Positions 1 through 9,177 of a stretch of 64,000 nt of DNA are shown here, piece by piece; position 1 is the first letter of the stretch; every line of letters starts with the position of its first letter. The stretch is from Thermohalobaculum sp963700775. Lineage in GTDB: Bacteria; Pseudomonadota; Alphaproteobacteria; Rhodobacterales; Rhodobacteraceae. Both the position numbers and the translations under genes were made by a program. The stretch lies in assembly GCA_963700775.1 (NCBI GenBank), contig CAVOYU010000001.1, positions 558,001-622,000 of the forward strand. The letters run 5' to 3'. The notes beneath the pieces were generated by a model. It worked only from the letters and a program-made list of their open reading frames with translations, had not been told where the DNA came from and did not search any database.

Positions 1-471
1 GTGGACGACTTCGGGCGCCAGCGGCACACGCCGCAGGAGATGATCAACCGCCTGATCATCCCGCTGGAAATGCGGGTCGACTACCTGACCCTGCAGACCG
101 GCCGGAAGTTCGCGGTGCCGTTCGACCCGCTGGTCATCTTCTCGACCAACATCCCGCCGGCCACCCTGGCCGACGAGGCGGCGCTGCGCCGGTTGCGCTA
201 CAAAATCGAGGTCGCGCAGCCGAACCAGGAACTCTACATCAAGATCTTCGCGCGCTGCGCGAAGGAGTACGGGCTGGACCTGAGCGAGGAGATCCTCGCC
301 TTCATCCTGCTCGAGCTCTACCCGAACCAGCCTGGCGCACAGCTTCATGCGTTCCATCCGAAGTTCCTGATCGAGCAGACCGTCTCGATCTGCACCTATG
401 AGGGCGTGAAGCCCGAGCTCCGGAAGGACTTCCTGAGGCGGGCCTGGATCAACCTGTTCTCCAAGGACTGA
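1..471 (+). CDS. AAA-type ATPase, C-terminal part (5' end outside window)
   Basis: The first 156 residues visible are the C-terminal half of an AAA ATPase of the predicted chaperone-like type. A sensor-1-like stretch (VIFSTN, about residues 46-51) is followed by an arginine-rich sensor-2 region (ALRRLRYK). The Walker A and B motifs must lie before base 1, so the GTG at base 1 is probably an internal valine rather than the start. A strong hairpin terminator follows the stop. The specific substrate or partner is not evident. Confidence 0.7.
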   Translation: MDDFGRQRHTPQEMINRLIIPLEMRVDYLTLQTGRKFAVPFDPLVIFSTNIPPATLADEAALRRLRYKIEVAQPNQELYIKIFARCAKEYGLDLSEEILAFILLELYPNQPGAQLHAFHPKFLIEQTVSICTYEGVKPELRKDFLRRAWINLFSKD

Positions 472-492
472 GATCAGGCGACCGAGCGTTGC

Positions 493-524
493 GGGAGGCG
501 GGAGCGGAGACGCTCCCGCCTCCC
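493..524 (+). terminator. Rho-independent terminator of the AAA ATPase gene
   Basis: A perfect 14-bp GC-rich stem (493-506 pairing with 511-524) closes a GAGA tetraloop and is followed by GGCTTT. It begins 22 bases after the ATPase stop and ends about 20 bases before the kynureninase start, so it insulates the two genes. Confidence 0.7.
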
Positions 525-545
525 GGCTTTCCGGGGGCATGGGCA

Positions 546-1835
546 ATGCGCTATGACTCGTCCATGGCTAGGGATGCGAAGCGCGGGGAGTTCTGGGCGG
601 CAGCGGCGGCGCAGGCCGCCGAACGCGACGCCAAGGACCCGCTGGCGCCGATGCGCGCCGAGTTTCATCTGCCCGACGGCGTGATCTATCTCGACGGCAA
701 CTCGCTCGGCGCCGCACCCAAAGCCGCCTTCGCGGAGATCGAGGCGGCCACGCGCGGCGAATGGGCCGATGGGCTGATCCGGAGCTGGAACGACGCCGGC
801 TGGTTCGACCTGCCCTCCGCCTATGGCGATCTTCTGGCCCCGCTGATCGGCGCCGGGCCGGGCGAAGTGGTTGTCTGCGACACCGTCTCGGTCAACATCT
901 TCAAGGCGCTCCACGCGGCGATGGGGCTGCGGCCCGGGCGGCGGGAGATCGTCGCCGAAGGCGGCGGCTTCCATACCGACCGCTATGTCGCGGAGGGGGT
1001 CGCGGGAACGCTTCCGGGCGCGCGCCTGCTGCTCGAAGGGCGCGACGCCGCGAATGTCGCGGAGCTGATCGGGCCGGATACGGCTGTGGTCCTGGCGAAC
1101 CATGTCGACTACCGCACCGGCGCGATCCGCGACATGGAGAGCCTGACACGGGTCGCGCAGGCGGCGGGAGCGGTGATCGTCTGGGACCTCTGCCACTCGG
1201 CCGGGGCGATGCCGGTCGAGCTCAATCGGTGCGGCGCCGACATGGCGGTCGGCTGCACCTACAAGTATCTCAATGGCGGACCCGGCGCGCCGGGCTTCCT
1301 GTTCTGCGCCGCCCGCCACCTCGACGCCGTGCGCCAGCCGCTGTCGGGCTGGTGGGGCCATGCCTCGCCCTTCGCCTTCGAGACCGACTTCCGGCCAGAG
1401 CCCGGCATCCGCAAGTTCCTCTGCGGCACCCAGCCGGTGCTGTCGTTCCGGGCGCTGAAGCCGGCTCTGGACATCTTCGCGCAGGCGGACATGACGGCGC
1501 TGCGCGAAAAGTCGATGGCGCTGACCCAGTTCTTCGTCGACCTCACGACGGAAAGCGCCGGGCCGCTCGGCGTCACCCTCGCCAGCCCCGCAACGGCCGA
1601 CGGGCGGGGCAGCCAGGTGGCGCTCCGCTTCGCGGACGCCTACCCGGTGATGCAGGCGCTGATCGCCGGGGGCGTGATCGGCGACTTCCGGGCTCCGGAC
1701 ATCCTGCGCTTCGGCTTCGCGCCGCTCTATATACGCTTTGCCGATGCCTGCGCCGCGGCGCAGCGGCTGCACCGGATCCTGGCGGAGGGAAGCTGGCGGG
1801 AGGAACGGTTCCGGCGGCGGCAGGCGGTGACCTGA
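546..1835 (+). CDS. kynU: Kynureninase
   Basis: PLP-dependent hydrolase that cleaves kynurenine or 3-hydroxykynurenine to (hydroxy)anthranilate and alanine in tryptophan breakdown. The 429-residue protein has the family N-terminus (VIYLDGNSLG), and the CTYKYLNGGPG motif carries the PLP-binding lysine, about Lys240. Length is normal for bacterial KynU. The ATG at 546 has a GGGGG tract 8 bases upstream; an ATG at 564 is the alternative, and an upstream TTG at 489 falls inside the terminator hairpin. No other kynurenine-pathway gene lies in the window. It converges on irr with only 6 bases between the stops. Confidence 0.93.
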   Translation: MRYDSSMARDAKRGEFWAAAAAQAAERDAKDPLAPMRAEFHLPDGVIYLDGNSLGAAPKAAFAEIEAATRGEWADGLIRSWNDAGWFDLPSAYGDLLAPLIGAGPGEVVVCDTVSVNIFKALHAAMGLRPGRREIVAEGGGFHTDRYVAEGVAGTLPGARLLLEGRDAANVAELIGPDTAVVLANHVDYRTGAIRDMESLTRVAQAAGAVIVWDLCHSAGAMPVELNRCGADMAVGCTYKYLNGGPGAPGFLFCAARHLDAVRQPLSGWWGHASPFAFETDFRPEPGIRKFLCGTQPVLSFRALKPALDIFAQADMTALREKSMALTQFFVDLTTESAGPLGVTLASPATADGRGSQVALRFADAYPVMQALIAGGVIGDFRAPDILRFGFAPLYIRFADACAAAQRLHRILAEGSWREERFRRRQAVT

Positions 1836-1841
1836 CCGGCC

Positions 1842-2297
1842 TCAGCCCCGGCGCAGCCGGATCACCACGTCGACCCGCGCAATCCCGGCGCCTTGGGGCG
1901 GCTCGGGCAGGCGTTCGAACACCACCGATCCGTGCGGGGCGTCGGATAGCCGGCCCTCGTCCTCCCAGAAGAAGTGGGCGTGGTCGGAGACGTCGGTGTC
2001 GAAATAGCTGCGCGTGCCGTCGACGGTGATCTCGGTCATCAGCCCGGCTTCGGTGAAGCTGCGCAGGGTATTGTAGACGGTGGCCAGCGCAACCCGGTCG
2101 TCGGCCGCGAGCGCCGCCTCGAACAGGCTCTCGGCGGTGACGTGGCGGTTCTGCCCGTCTCCGACCAGGAGCTTCGCGAGTGCCATCCGCTGGCGCGTCG
2201 GCCTCAGGCCGCCCGACGCAAGCCACTGCGCCGCCCGGGCCTCCTCGGCCCGGCGGCGCTCGATCCTTCCGGCTGGTTGCCTGCTCCGCGTCGACAT
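1842..2297 (-). CDS. irr: Fur-family iron response regulator Irr
   Basis: A 151-residue Fur-superfamily transcription factor. The winged-helix part contains GLRPTRQRMALAKLL and ATVYNTLRSFTEAGL, typical of Irr, which controls iron and haem genes in alphaproteobacteria. The C-terminal part keeps an HxH motif (DHAHFF), equivalent to the haem-responsive histidines of Bradyrhizobium Irr. It has no cysteine at all, so the N-terminal haem-regulatory Cys-Pro motif of Bradyrhizobium Irr is absent. It is divergent from fabA, the usual alphaproteobacterial arrangement. Confidence 0.9.
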   Translation of the reverse strand: MSTRSRQPAGRIERRRAEEARAAQWLASGGLRPTRQRMALAKLLVGDGQNRHVTAESLFEAALAADDRVALATVYNTLRSFTEAGLMTEITVDGTRSYFDTDVSDHAHFFWEDEGRLSDAPHGSVVFERLPEPPQGAGIARVDVVIRLRRG

Positions 2298-2362
2298 GGG
2301 GTGAACCTAGCGATTTTTTCCGCCTGTCGCCAGAGCAAAGCGCCGCAGGAGGCCCGAGCGAC

Positions 2363-2391
2363 TTGTCTGCGCCCGCCACTGGGTGCTAGGG
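2363..2391 (+). promoter_or_regulatory. Possible fabA promoter
   Basis: A TTGTCT hexamer at 2363-2368 is separated by 17 bases from CTAGGG at 2386-2391, upstream of the fabA start and its GGGGAGGGA ribosome-binding site. The -10 element is weak. No Irr or Fur box was recognised in this divergent region. Confidence 0.3.
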
Positions 2392-2426
2392 AACGAAATC
2401 ATCAAGCGCGGGGAGGGAAGAGCCTG

Positions 2427-2930
2427 ATGAGCGAGCGGCCGAACAGCTATGATTATGACGGGCTGATGGCCTGCGCGCGCGGCGAATTGTTCGGTCCGGG
2501 CAACGCCCAGCTTCCGGCCCCCCCGATGCTGATGGTCGACCGGATCACCTCGATCACCGCGGATGGCGGGCCCGAGGGCAAGGGTCAGGTCGTGGCCGAG
2601 ATGGACGTGAAGCCCGACCTCTGGTTCTTCAAGTGCCATTTCATCGGCGACCCGGTGATGCCGGGCTGCCTCGGCCTCGACGCGCTCTGGCAGCTCACCG
2701 GCTTCTTCCTCGGCTGGCTCGGCATGCCAGGCCGCGGCCGGGCGCTGGGGGTCGGCGAGGTCAAGTTCACCGGCATGGTGACGCCGGGGGCGAAGCTGAT
2801 CCGGTACACGGTCGACCTGAAGCGGGTGATCGACCGCAAGCTCAAGATGGGAATCGCCGACGGGACCATGGAACTCGACGGCGAACCGATCTACGTCACC
2901 AAGGACATGCGGGTCGGGCTGTTCAGCTAG
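2427..2930 (+). CDS. fabA: 3-hydroxydecanoyl-ACP dehydratase/isomerase
   Basis: Cytoplasmic enzyme that dehydrates 3-hydroxydecanoyl-ACP and isomerises trans-2- to cis-3-decenoyl-ACP, the branch point to anaerobic-type unsaturated fatty acids. The 167-residue hot-dog protein has the catalytic His71 and Asp85 in CHFIGDPVMPGCLGLDALWQ. A strong GGGGAGGGA ribosome-binding site supports the ATG at 2427. It is first in a fabA-fabB-fabI operon, and FabB lies 56 bases downstream. Confidence 0.97.
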   Translation: MSERPNSYDYDGLMACARGELFGPGNAQLPAPPMLMVDRITSITADGGPEGKGQVVAEMDVKPDLWFFKCHFIGDPVMPGCLGLDALWQLTGFFLGWLGMPGRGRALGVGEVKFTGMVTPGAKLIRYTVDLKRVIDRKLKMGIADGTMELDGEPIYVTKDMRVGLFS

Positions 2931-2986
2931 GCCCGCGCCCGAGAACGGGCCCCGGCACGGGGCCGGAGCCAGACTGGAGTTCACGC

Positions 2987-4210
2987 ATGCGCCGAGTGGT
3001 GGTTACCGGAATCGGGATCGTCTCGTCCATCGGCTCGGACGCGCAGGAGGTCACCGCCTCGCTGCGCGAGGGCCGGTCCGGGATCGTATTCGCCCCCGAA
3101 TACGCCGAGCGCGGCTTCAAGAGCCAGGTGCACGGCAAGCCGAACGTCGACATCGAGGCGCTGGTCGACAAGCGGGTGCGCCGCTTCATGGGCGACGGCG
3201 CGGCCTGGAACTACATCGCCATGAACCAGGCGATCGCCGATGCCGGGCTGGCCGAGAACGAGGTCTCGAACGAGCGCACCGGCCTGGTCATGGGCTCGGG
3301 CGGGCCGTCGACGAAGACCCTGTTCGAAGCCACCACCATCGTCACCGAGAAGGGCTCCCCGCGCCGGATCGGCCCCTTTGCGGTACCGAAGGCAATGTCG
3401 TCGACCAACTCGGCGACGCTGGCGACTCCGTTCAAGATCAAGGGCGTCAACTACTCGATCACCTCCGCCTGCTCGACCTCGGCCCACTGCATCGGCAACG
3501 GCTACGAGCAGATCCAGTGGGGCAAGCAGGACATCGTCTTCGCCGGCGGCGGCGAGGAGCTGGAATGGACGCTGAGCTGCCTGTTCGATGCCATGGGAGC
3601 GATGTCGACCAAGTACAACGACACCCCGTCCCGGGCCTCGCGCGCCTATGACAGGGACCGGGACGGCTTCGTCATCGCCGGCGGCGCCGGGGTGGTGGTG
3701 CTGGAGGAGCTGGAGCGGGCGAAGGCGCGCGGCGCGCGCATCTACGGCGAACTGACCGGCTATGGCGCCACCTCGGACGGGTTCGACATGGTCGCGCCCT
3801 CGGGAGAGGGCGCAGTGCGCTGCATGAAACAGGCGATCGCGACCATCGGCGAGCGCAAGGTCAGCTACATCAACACCCACGGCACCTCGACCCCGGTGGG
3901 CGACCAGAAGGAGGTGGCGGCGATCCGAGAGGTGTTCGGGCCGACGCCGCCGCGGTTCTCGTCCACCAAGTCGCTGACCGGTCATTCACTCGGCGCGACC
4001 GGGGTGCAGGAGGCGATCTACTGCCTGCTGATGATGCAGGGCGACTTCATCGCCGCCAGCGCCAATGTCGAGAATCTGGACCCGGAGTTCGAGGGCGCGC
4101 CGGTGGTGACCAAGCTCGAGGACAATGCCGGGATCGACACCGCGCTCTCGAACAGCTTCGGCTTCGGCGGCACCAACTGCACGCTGGCGTTCAGCCGGTA
4201 CCGCGGATGA
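2987..4210 (+). CDS. fabB: 3-oxoacyl-ACP synthase I
   Basis: Beta-ketoacyl-ACP synthase that elongates the cis-3-decenoyl-ACP made by FabA. The 407-residue thiolase-fold protein shows the Cys-His-His triad: Cys162 in SACSTSAHC, His298 in NTHGTSTPVGD and His333 in GHSLGATG. The start ATG at 2987 follows GGAG. FabI begins 10 bases after its stop, so the two are very likely cotranscribed. Confidence 0.96.
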   Translation: MRRVVVTGIGIVSSIGSDAQEVTASLREGRSGIVFAPEYAERGFKSQVHGKPNVDIEALVDKRVRRFMGDGAAWNYIAMNQAIADAGLAENEVSNERTGLVMGSGGPSTKTLFEATTIVTEKGSPRRIGPFAVPKAMSSTNSATLATPFKIKGVNYSITSACSTSAHCIGNGYEQIQWGKQDIVFAGGGEELEWTLSCLFDAMGAMSTKYNDTPSRASRAYDRDRDGFVIAGGAGVVVLEELERAKARGARIYGELTGYGATSDGFDMVAPSGEGAVRCMKQAIATIGERKVSYINTHGTSTPVGDQKEVAAIREVFGPTPPRFSSTKSLTGHSLGATGVQEAIYCLLMMQGDFIAASANVENLDPEFEGAPVVTKLEDNAGIDTALSNSFGFGGTNCTLAFSRYRG

Positions 4211-4220
4211 GGAACGTGTC

Positions 4221-5027
4221 ATGACCGGCATCATGCAGGGCAAGCGCGGCCTCGTCATGGGGGTCGCCAACGACCATTCCATCGCCTGGGGCATTGCGCA
4301 GGCGCTGGCGGCGCAAGGGGCCGAGATGGCCTTCACCTATCAGGGCGAGGCCTTCGAGCGGCGGGTGCGGCCGCTGGCCGAGAGCGTCGGCGCCTCGATC
4401 GTGATGGACGCCGACGTGCAGGACGAGGCCAGCCTCGACGGCGTGTTCGGCGCCCTCCGGGCGGCCTGGGGCAGCATGGACTTCCTGGTCCATGCCATCG
4501 CCTATTCCGACAGGAACGAGCTGACCGGGCGCTATGCCGACACCAGCCGGCCCAACTTCCTGAAGACGATGGACATCTCCTGCTATTCCTTCGTCGACGT
4601 GACCCGGCGGGCCGCGGCGCTGATGCCGGAGGGCGGCTCGGTCGTGACGCTGACCTATCTGGGCGCGCAGCGGGTCATGCCGAACTACAACGTCATGGGC
4701 GTGGCGAAGGCGGCGCTGGAGGCGTCCGTGCGCTACCTCGCCAACGATCTCGGGCCGCAGGGGGTGCGGGTGAACGCGATCAGCCCCGGCCCGATGCGGA
4801 CCCTGGCGGGCTCGGCGATCGGCGGCGCGCGCAAGGTGTTCAAGGAATGCGAGGACAACGCGCCGCTGCGCCGGAATGCGGCGCTGGAGCATGTGGGCGG
4901 GGCGGCGGTCTATCTGCTCTCGGACCTCGGCGCCTCGACCACCGGCGACATCGTCTTCGTCGACAGCGGCTATCATGCAATCGGCATGGCGCAGCCGCAG
5001 AACCTGGGCAACGGGAACAGCGGCTAG
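4221..5027 (+). CDS. fabI: Enoyl-ACP reductase (NADH), FabI type
   Basis: Short-chain dehydrogenase-type enoyl reductase that completes each fatty-acid elongation cycle and is the target of triclosan-like inhibitors. The 268-residue protein has the dinucleotide site near residues 14-24 (GVANDHSIAWG) and the catalytic Tyr146, Tyr156 and Lys163 at the same numbers as in E. coli FabI. GAGGA lies just upstream of the ATG. It is last in the fabA-fabB-fabI run and is followed by a repeat cluster rather than a simple terminator. Confidence 0.95.
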   Translation: MTGIMQGKRGLVMGVANDHSIAWGIAQALAAQGAEMAFTYQGEAFERRVRPLAESVGASIVMDADVQDEASLDGVFGALRAAWGSMDFLVHAIAYSDRNELTGRYADTSRPNFLKTMDISCYSFVDVTRRAAALMPEGGSVVTLTYLGAQRVMPNYNVMGVAKAALEASVRYLANDLGPQGVRVNAISPGPMRTLAGSAIGGARKVFKECEDNAPLRRNAALEHVGGAAVYLLSDLGASTTGDIVFVDSGYHAIGMAQPQNLGNGNSG

Positions 5028-5068
5028 AGCGGCGTCCGGGCGGACAGGACCGCCAGCTCATCCGGCGC

Positions 5069-5187
5069 CATCCCCGCGAAGGCGGGTTCTGATGGCGTCT
5101 GCCGGAGATCCCCGCCTTCGCGGGGATGACGAGGGCAAGCGCGGGGATGACGACGGCGAGCGCGGGGATGACGGCGGCGAGCGCGGC
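5069..5187. repeat. REP-like palindrome with three 21-bp tandem units
   Basis: An inverted pair, TCCCCGCGAAGGCGGG at 5071-5086 and its exact complement at 5111-5126, is followed by three 21-bp near-identical units (5125-5145, 5146-5166, 5167-5187), each starting GATGAC and ending GCGCGG(G/C). A diverged relative of the palindrome occurs at 41096-41162. The rest of 5028-5265 holds no gene that I can see. Confidence 0.7.
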
Positions 5188-5265
5188 GATTCCGCCGGGC
5201 GCGGGCGGGCGCGGGACTGCGCGGTGTCGTGCGCTTCACTGCAGCTCCGGATCGGGCGCCCCGCG

Positions 5266-5877
5266 CTATCCCAGCCTGACCCCCGGCACGTAGCCCGCCC
5301 GGATCGCGGCGACCGTGGGCGCCGGGGTCAGCACGGTGACGGCGCCCTGCCCCGCCGGCCCGGCCTCCGCATAGCCTTCACCCGACCAGCGCCGGAGCCG
5401 GCCCTGCCATTTCAGGAGGGGCGCGCCGGGCGCTTGCGGCAGGGTCAGGAACACGCCGTCCGGCAGGGCGGAGAGCTCGGCCGCATGGGTCACCTGACGG
5501 CGGCTGCGGATGACGCGGGCGGCGTGGAGGACGCGGTCGATCTCCGGTGCCATGCGGCCCGGCAGGCCCGCCGCCACCCATGCGCCCCGGAAGCGCTGCC
5601 AGTCGCGGTAGCGGCACTGGGCGCAGGGACGGTGGCCGGCGGCGAGCGAGGTGGCCTCGTCCCAGAAGAACAGGGCGGTGTATTCGCGGGGCGGCATCGG
5701 CGCGCGGTGGCGGCCGCGGAACTCGGTGACGCAGCAGACCCAGTTGGCGTGGCGCCAGCGGGCGGCGCCGAGGCTGCCCGAGGCGTCGTGCAGACAGCCC
5801 CGGTTGCCCATCAGCGCCCCGCGCCAGGGCCGGGCGACGATCTCGCCGGTGGGGAGGACGCGGTTCTGGAGCGGCAT
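5266..5877 (-). CDS. Conserved protein of unknown function with CxxC motif
   Basis: A 203-residue soluble protein. I recognise it only as a conserved alphaproteobacterial hypothetical. The motif GHRPCAQCRYRDWQRF (around residue 80) resembles the zinc-binding segment of Ada-type repair proteins. A second cysteine pair lies near residue 48 (WVCCVTEF), so a small metal site is possible. No signal peptide or membrane segment is visible. The ATG at 5877 is preceded by GGAGG. It has no obvious operon partner. Confidence 0.6.
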   Translation of the reverse strand: MPLQNRVLPTGEIVARPWRGALMGNRGCLHDASGSLGAARWRHANWVCCVTEFRGRHRAPMPPREYTALFFWDEATSLAAGHRPCAQCRYRDWQRFRGAWVAAGLPGRMAPEIDRVLHAARVIRSRRQVTHAAELSALPDGVFLTLPQAPGAPLLKWQGRLRRWSGEGYAEAGPAGQGAVTVLTPAPTVAAIRAGYVPGVRLG

Positions 5878-5962
5878 GGGGCCTCCGGCGGGGGCGGTTT
5901 CGGGAGAGCATAGGGGGAAGCGGCGCCGGGGCAATGGAGGAGATTTCGGCTGCGTTTTCGGG

Positions 5963-5980
5963 GCGTCCGCGTGCGGACGC
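5963..5980. promoter_or_regulatory. 18-bp dyad upstream of the unknown gene
   Basis: GCGTCCGC-GT-GCGGACGC is a perfect 8-bp inverted repeat with a 2-base centre, 86 bases upstream of the start at 5877 and just beyond the end of the dehydratase gene. It could be an operator or a short hairpin. Nothing identifies a binding protein. Confidence 0.25.
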
Positions 5981-6068
5981 AGGGTCAACCCTTTGAAATG
6001 AAGGGAAAACGGGTTCGGACGCGATTTATGGTTAACGCCTGTCCCGCGCGCCGAAGGCCCCGGCGCGG

Positions 6069-7022
6069 CTATCCGGCCAGCGGATCGGACGAGGGGTTGC
6101 CGCCGCAGACCAGCACGGCGACCCGCTCGCCGGGCGCGGGCCGGTAGGCGCCCGAAATCAGCGCCGCGAGCGCGGCGGCGCCGCCTGGCTCGGCGAGAAT
6201 GCGGAGTCCGCGCCACAGTCGCTGTTGCGCCTCCGCCACGGCACTGTCAGGCACAAGGACACTCGCAACACCGTGTTGCCGGGCGAGCACATAGCAGATC
6301 GAGCCGATCTTCCGGGCCCCGAGCGAGTTCACGGCGATGCCGCCGACGGCGACCTCGGTCTCCGGCCCCTCGGCCAGGGCGCGGTTCAGCGTCGGGCAGG
6401 CCTCGGGCTCGACGGCGACCACCTTGCGCCGCCCCGCGAGCCAGGCGAGGGCGCCGCCGATCAGCCCGCCGCCGCCGACGGCGATCAGCACCGTGTCGGC
6501 GTCGAGACCCTGTTCCTCCCATTCGAGCATCAGGGTGCCCTGCCCGGCCACGGTCTCGGGCGCGTCATAGGCGTGGACCTGGATCGCGCCGGTCGCGGCC
6601 TCGTGGGCGCGGGCGGCGGCAAGTGCGTCGGAATAGGCGCCCTCGGTGACCACCAGATCGGCACCCGCCTCGCGGATCAGCGCGATCTTGGCCGGGCCGG
6701 CCACCTCGGGTACGTAGATGCGGGCCGGATGGCCGAGCGCGCGGGCGGCATAGGCCACCGCCGCGCCGTGATTGCCGCCGGAGGCGGCGACGACGCCGGC
6801 GGCGGGAACCTCGCGGGAGAGCAGGTTGTTGAAGGCGCCGCGCGGCTTGAAGCTGCCGGTGTGCTGGAGGAGTTCGAGCTTGAGATCGACGGGGTGCGGG
6901 AGGCCGAGGCCGCCGGCGACGGTCAGGACCGGCGTGCGTCGGACATGCGCGCGGATGCGGCCGGCTGCGGTAGAGATGGCGGCCCGCCAGTCGACTGGCG
7001 AGGCGGTGTCACTGGCGCTCAC
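6069..7022 (-). CDS. Threonine/serine dehydratase-like PLP enzyme
   Basis: A 317-residue fold-type II PLP protein. SFKPRGA near residue 57 carries the Schiff-base lysine, the GGNHG loop binds substrate, and GGGGLIGG binds the PLP phosphate. It lacks the ACT regulatory domain of biosynthetic IlvA, so a catabolic threonine/serine dehydratase, or a relative such as hydroxyaspartate dehydratase, is likely. The start is GTG at 7022 with GGGAACAGGG upstream. It is a single gene on the minus strand. Confidence 0.8.
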   Translation of the reverse strand: MSASDTASPVDWRAAISTAAGRIRAHVRRTPVLTVAGGLGLPHPVDLKLELLQHTGSFKPRGAFNNLLSREVPAAGVVAASGGNHGAAVAYAARALGHPARIYVPEVAGPAKIALIREAGADLVVTEGAYSDALAAARAHEAATGAIQVHAYDAPETVAGQGTLMLEWEEQGLDADTVLIAVGGGGLIGGALAWLAGRRKVVAVEPEACPTLNRALAEGPETEVAVGGIAVNSLGARKIGSICYVLARQHGVASVLVPDSAVAEAQQRLWRGLRILAEPGGAAALAALISGAYRPAPGERVAVLVCGGNPSSDPLAG

Positions 7023-7080
7023 GGCCCTGTTCCCTCCACGTCTCTGCGCCGCCGCCTGCCGGTGCTCGGTGCGCCGGTAC

Positions 7081-7123
7081 CCCGTGGCCCGGGGAGGTCC
7101 TGGGTCAAGCCCGGGACATCGCG
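7081..7123. repeat. Dispersed hairpin repeat, copy 1
   Basis: A hairpin (TCCTGGG-TCAAG-CCCGGGA, 7098-7116, one mismatch) inside a segment matching 27434-27473 in outline. Both begin CCCGT, pass through CGGGG and TCC, and end CCGGGACATCGCG. It lies between rlmN and the dehydratase gene and is probably an intergenic repeat family of this genome. Confidence 0.5.
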
Positions 7124-7146
7124 GTGAGGGGTGCCGGGTTCGGGAT

Positions 7147-8350
<1,204 letters not shown>

Positions 8351-8386
8351 CGGCCTTGGGCCCGGGTCATGTGCGTGCAGGATAGA

Positions 8387-8412
8387 CGGCCTTCCCCGCC
8401 GGGGGAAGGCCG
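8387..8412 (-). terminator. Terminator hairpin after the IalB-family gene
   Basis: A perfect 11-bp stem (CGGCCTTCCCC at 8387-8397 with 8402-8412) closes a GCCG loop. Read on the minus strand it follows the IalB-family stop and is trailed by TCTATCC. It lies upstream of rlmN. Confidence 0.55.
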
Positions 8413-8450
8413 CGCCTCTAGCACGGGACCGGCCGGCTGGCCAGCGCCGG

Positions 8451-8981
8451 CTACTTGCAGAGCGCCGCCGCAGAATCCAGCGCGGCGCTGAAGCCCGAGA
8501 GCGAGAAGGTGTCGACGGTGCTGGTGCCCCGGGCCGAGACGCCCTCGACCGTCGCCGAGGAGCCGCGGCGGAAAGCGTCCACCAGGGCGGCGTCGTCCTT
8601 GGCGGACGGCGCCCAGGCGTTCTCGCCCTCGGTGAACAGCGAGAACTTGTCGCTGCCGACCTTCGCCTCGACCTTCGAACCCGGCTTGAATGGGTAGCCG
8701 CCCAGATACGAGACCTCGTTCTCGACCCCATCGGCCGGCCGGATCGAGATCATCAGGAAGATCTCGCCCCGGCGAACCTGCACAGACTTGCCGTTCCGGA
8801 AGGCCCCGGTGCGGGTCGGCTGCGACACGATCCAGCACACCTTGCTCGCCTGATCGCCGGCCTGGAAGATCGACCAGTCCTGCTTGGCATCGACGCGGGT
8901 CTGGGTCTGGGCCGCGGCCCCGCCAAGGCTCAGCACGCCCGCAACGAACGCAGCCGTCCCTGCCCTTAGGAATTTCTTCAT
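8451..8981 (-). CDS. Invasion-associated locus B (IalB) family exported protein
   Basis: A 176-residue protein with a Sec signal peptide (MKKFLRAGTAAFVAGVLSLG, cleavage likely after AAA near residue 24), so it acts in the periplasm. The body matches the IalB/DUF1176-like pattern of Rhodobacterales: an early WSIF and CWIVSQP, a central EVSYLGGYPF, and a late SARGTSTVDTFSLSGF ending in a cysteine. The two cysteines may form a disulfide. The ATG at 8981 has GAGGCGAG upstream. Function is unproven outside Bartonella. Confidence 0.75.
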   Translation of the reverse strand: MKKFLRAGTAAFVAGVLSLGGAAAQTQTRVDAKQDWSIFQAGDQASKVCWIVSQPTRTGAFRNGKSVQVRRGEIFLMISIRPADGVENEVSYLGGYPFKPGSKVEAKVGSDKFSLFTEGENAWAPSAKDDAALVDAFRRGSSATVEGVSARGTSTVDTFSLSGFSAALDSAAALCK

Positions 8982-9046
8982 GCTCGCCTCATCTCGCGTG
9001 TTTAGCGGGTCTTTGCCGCCCGCCTGGATGTTCCGCATACCGGTAT

Positions 9047-9075
9047 TTGTCCTGCTGCGCGACGCAGCATACTGT
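9047..9075 (+). promoter_or_regulatory. Possible asparaginase promoter
   Basis: TTGTCC at 9047-9052 and TACTGT at 9070-9075 are 17 bases apart, about 100 bases upstream of the asparaginase start. The spacer is itself a perfect palindrome (9053-9069), so a bound protein would block polymerase. Confidence 0.3.
9055..9067. promoter_or_regulatory. Operator-like palindrome, site 1
   Basis: CTGCG-CGA-CGCAG, extended to TGCTGCG/CGCAGCA at 9053-9069. It sits between the putative -35 and -10 of the asparaginase promoter, and its 5-bp arms are identical to those at 9106-9118. Confidence 0.4.
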
Positions 9076-9105
9076 AAGTGCAGGGGAGAATTCCACCCCA
9101 ACCCG

Positions 9106-9118
9106 CTGCGAAACGCAG
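9106..9118. promoter_or_regulatory. Operator-like palindrome, site 2
   Basis: CTGCG-AAA-CGCAG, centred 51 bp (about five helical turns) downstream of site 1 in the IalB/asparaginase divergent region. The matched arms and same-face spacing suggest one dimeric regulator binding twice. The regulator is unknown. Confidence 0.4.
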
Positions 9119-9177
9119 ATGGTCATCCTACTTTACGAAACATTCGCGCCAATCCGGCGCGGAAGCGAGGCGCGAAG

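Noticed and set aside
5024..5239. Minus-strand frame with repeated RHPRARR-like units across the 21-bp repeats
   Set aside because: It is the translation of the palindromic and tandem repeat; such RHPREGGD-type readings arise from REP elements and are not evidence of a protein.
9055..9118. The two palindromes as binding sites of the polyhydroxybutyrate regulator PhaR
   Set aside because: The published PhaR pattern is CTGC with 3-4 bases then GCAG; here the spacing is 5 and neither neighbouring gene concerns polyhydroxybutyrate.
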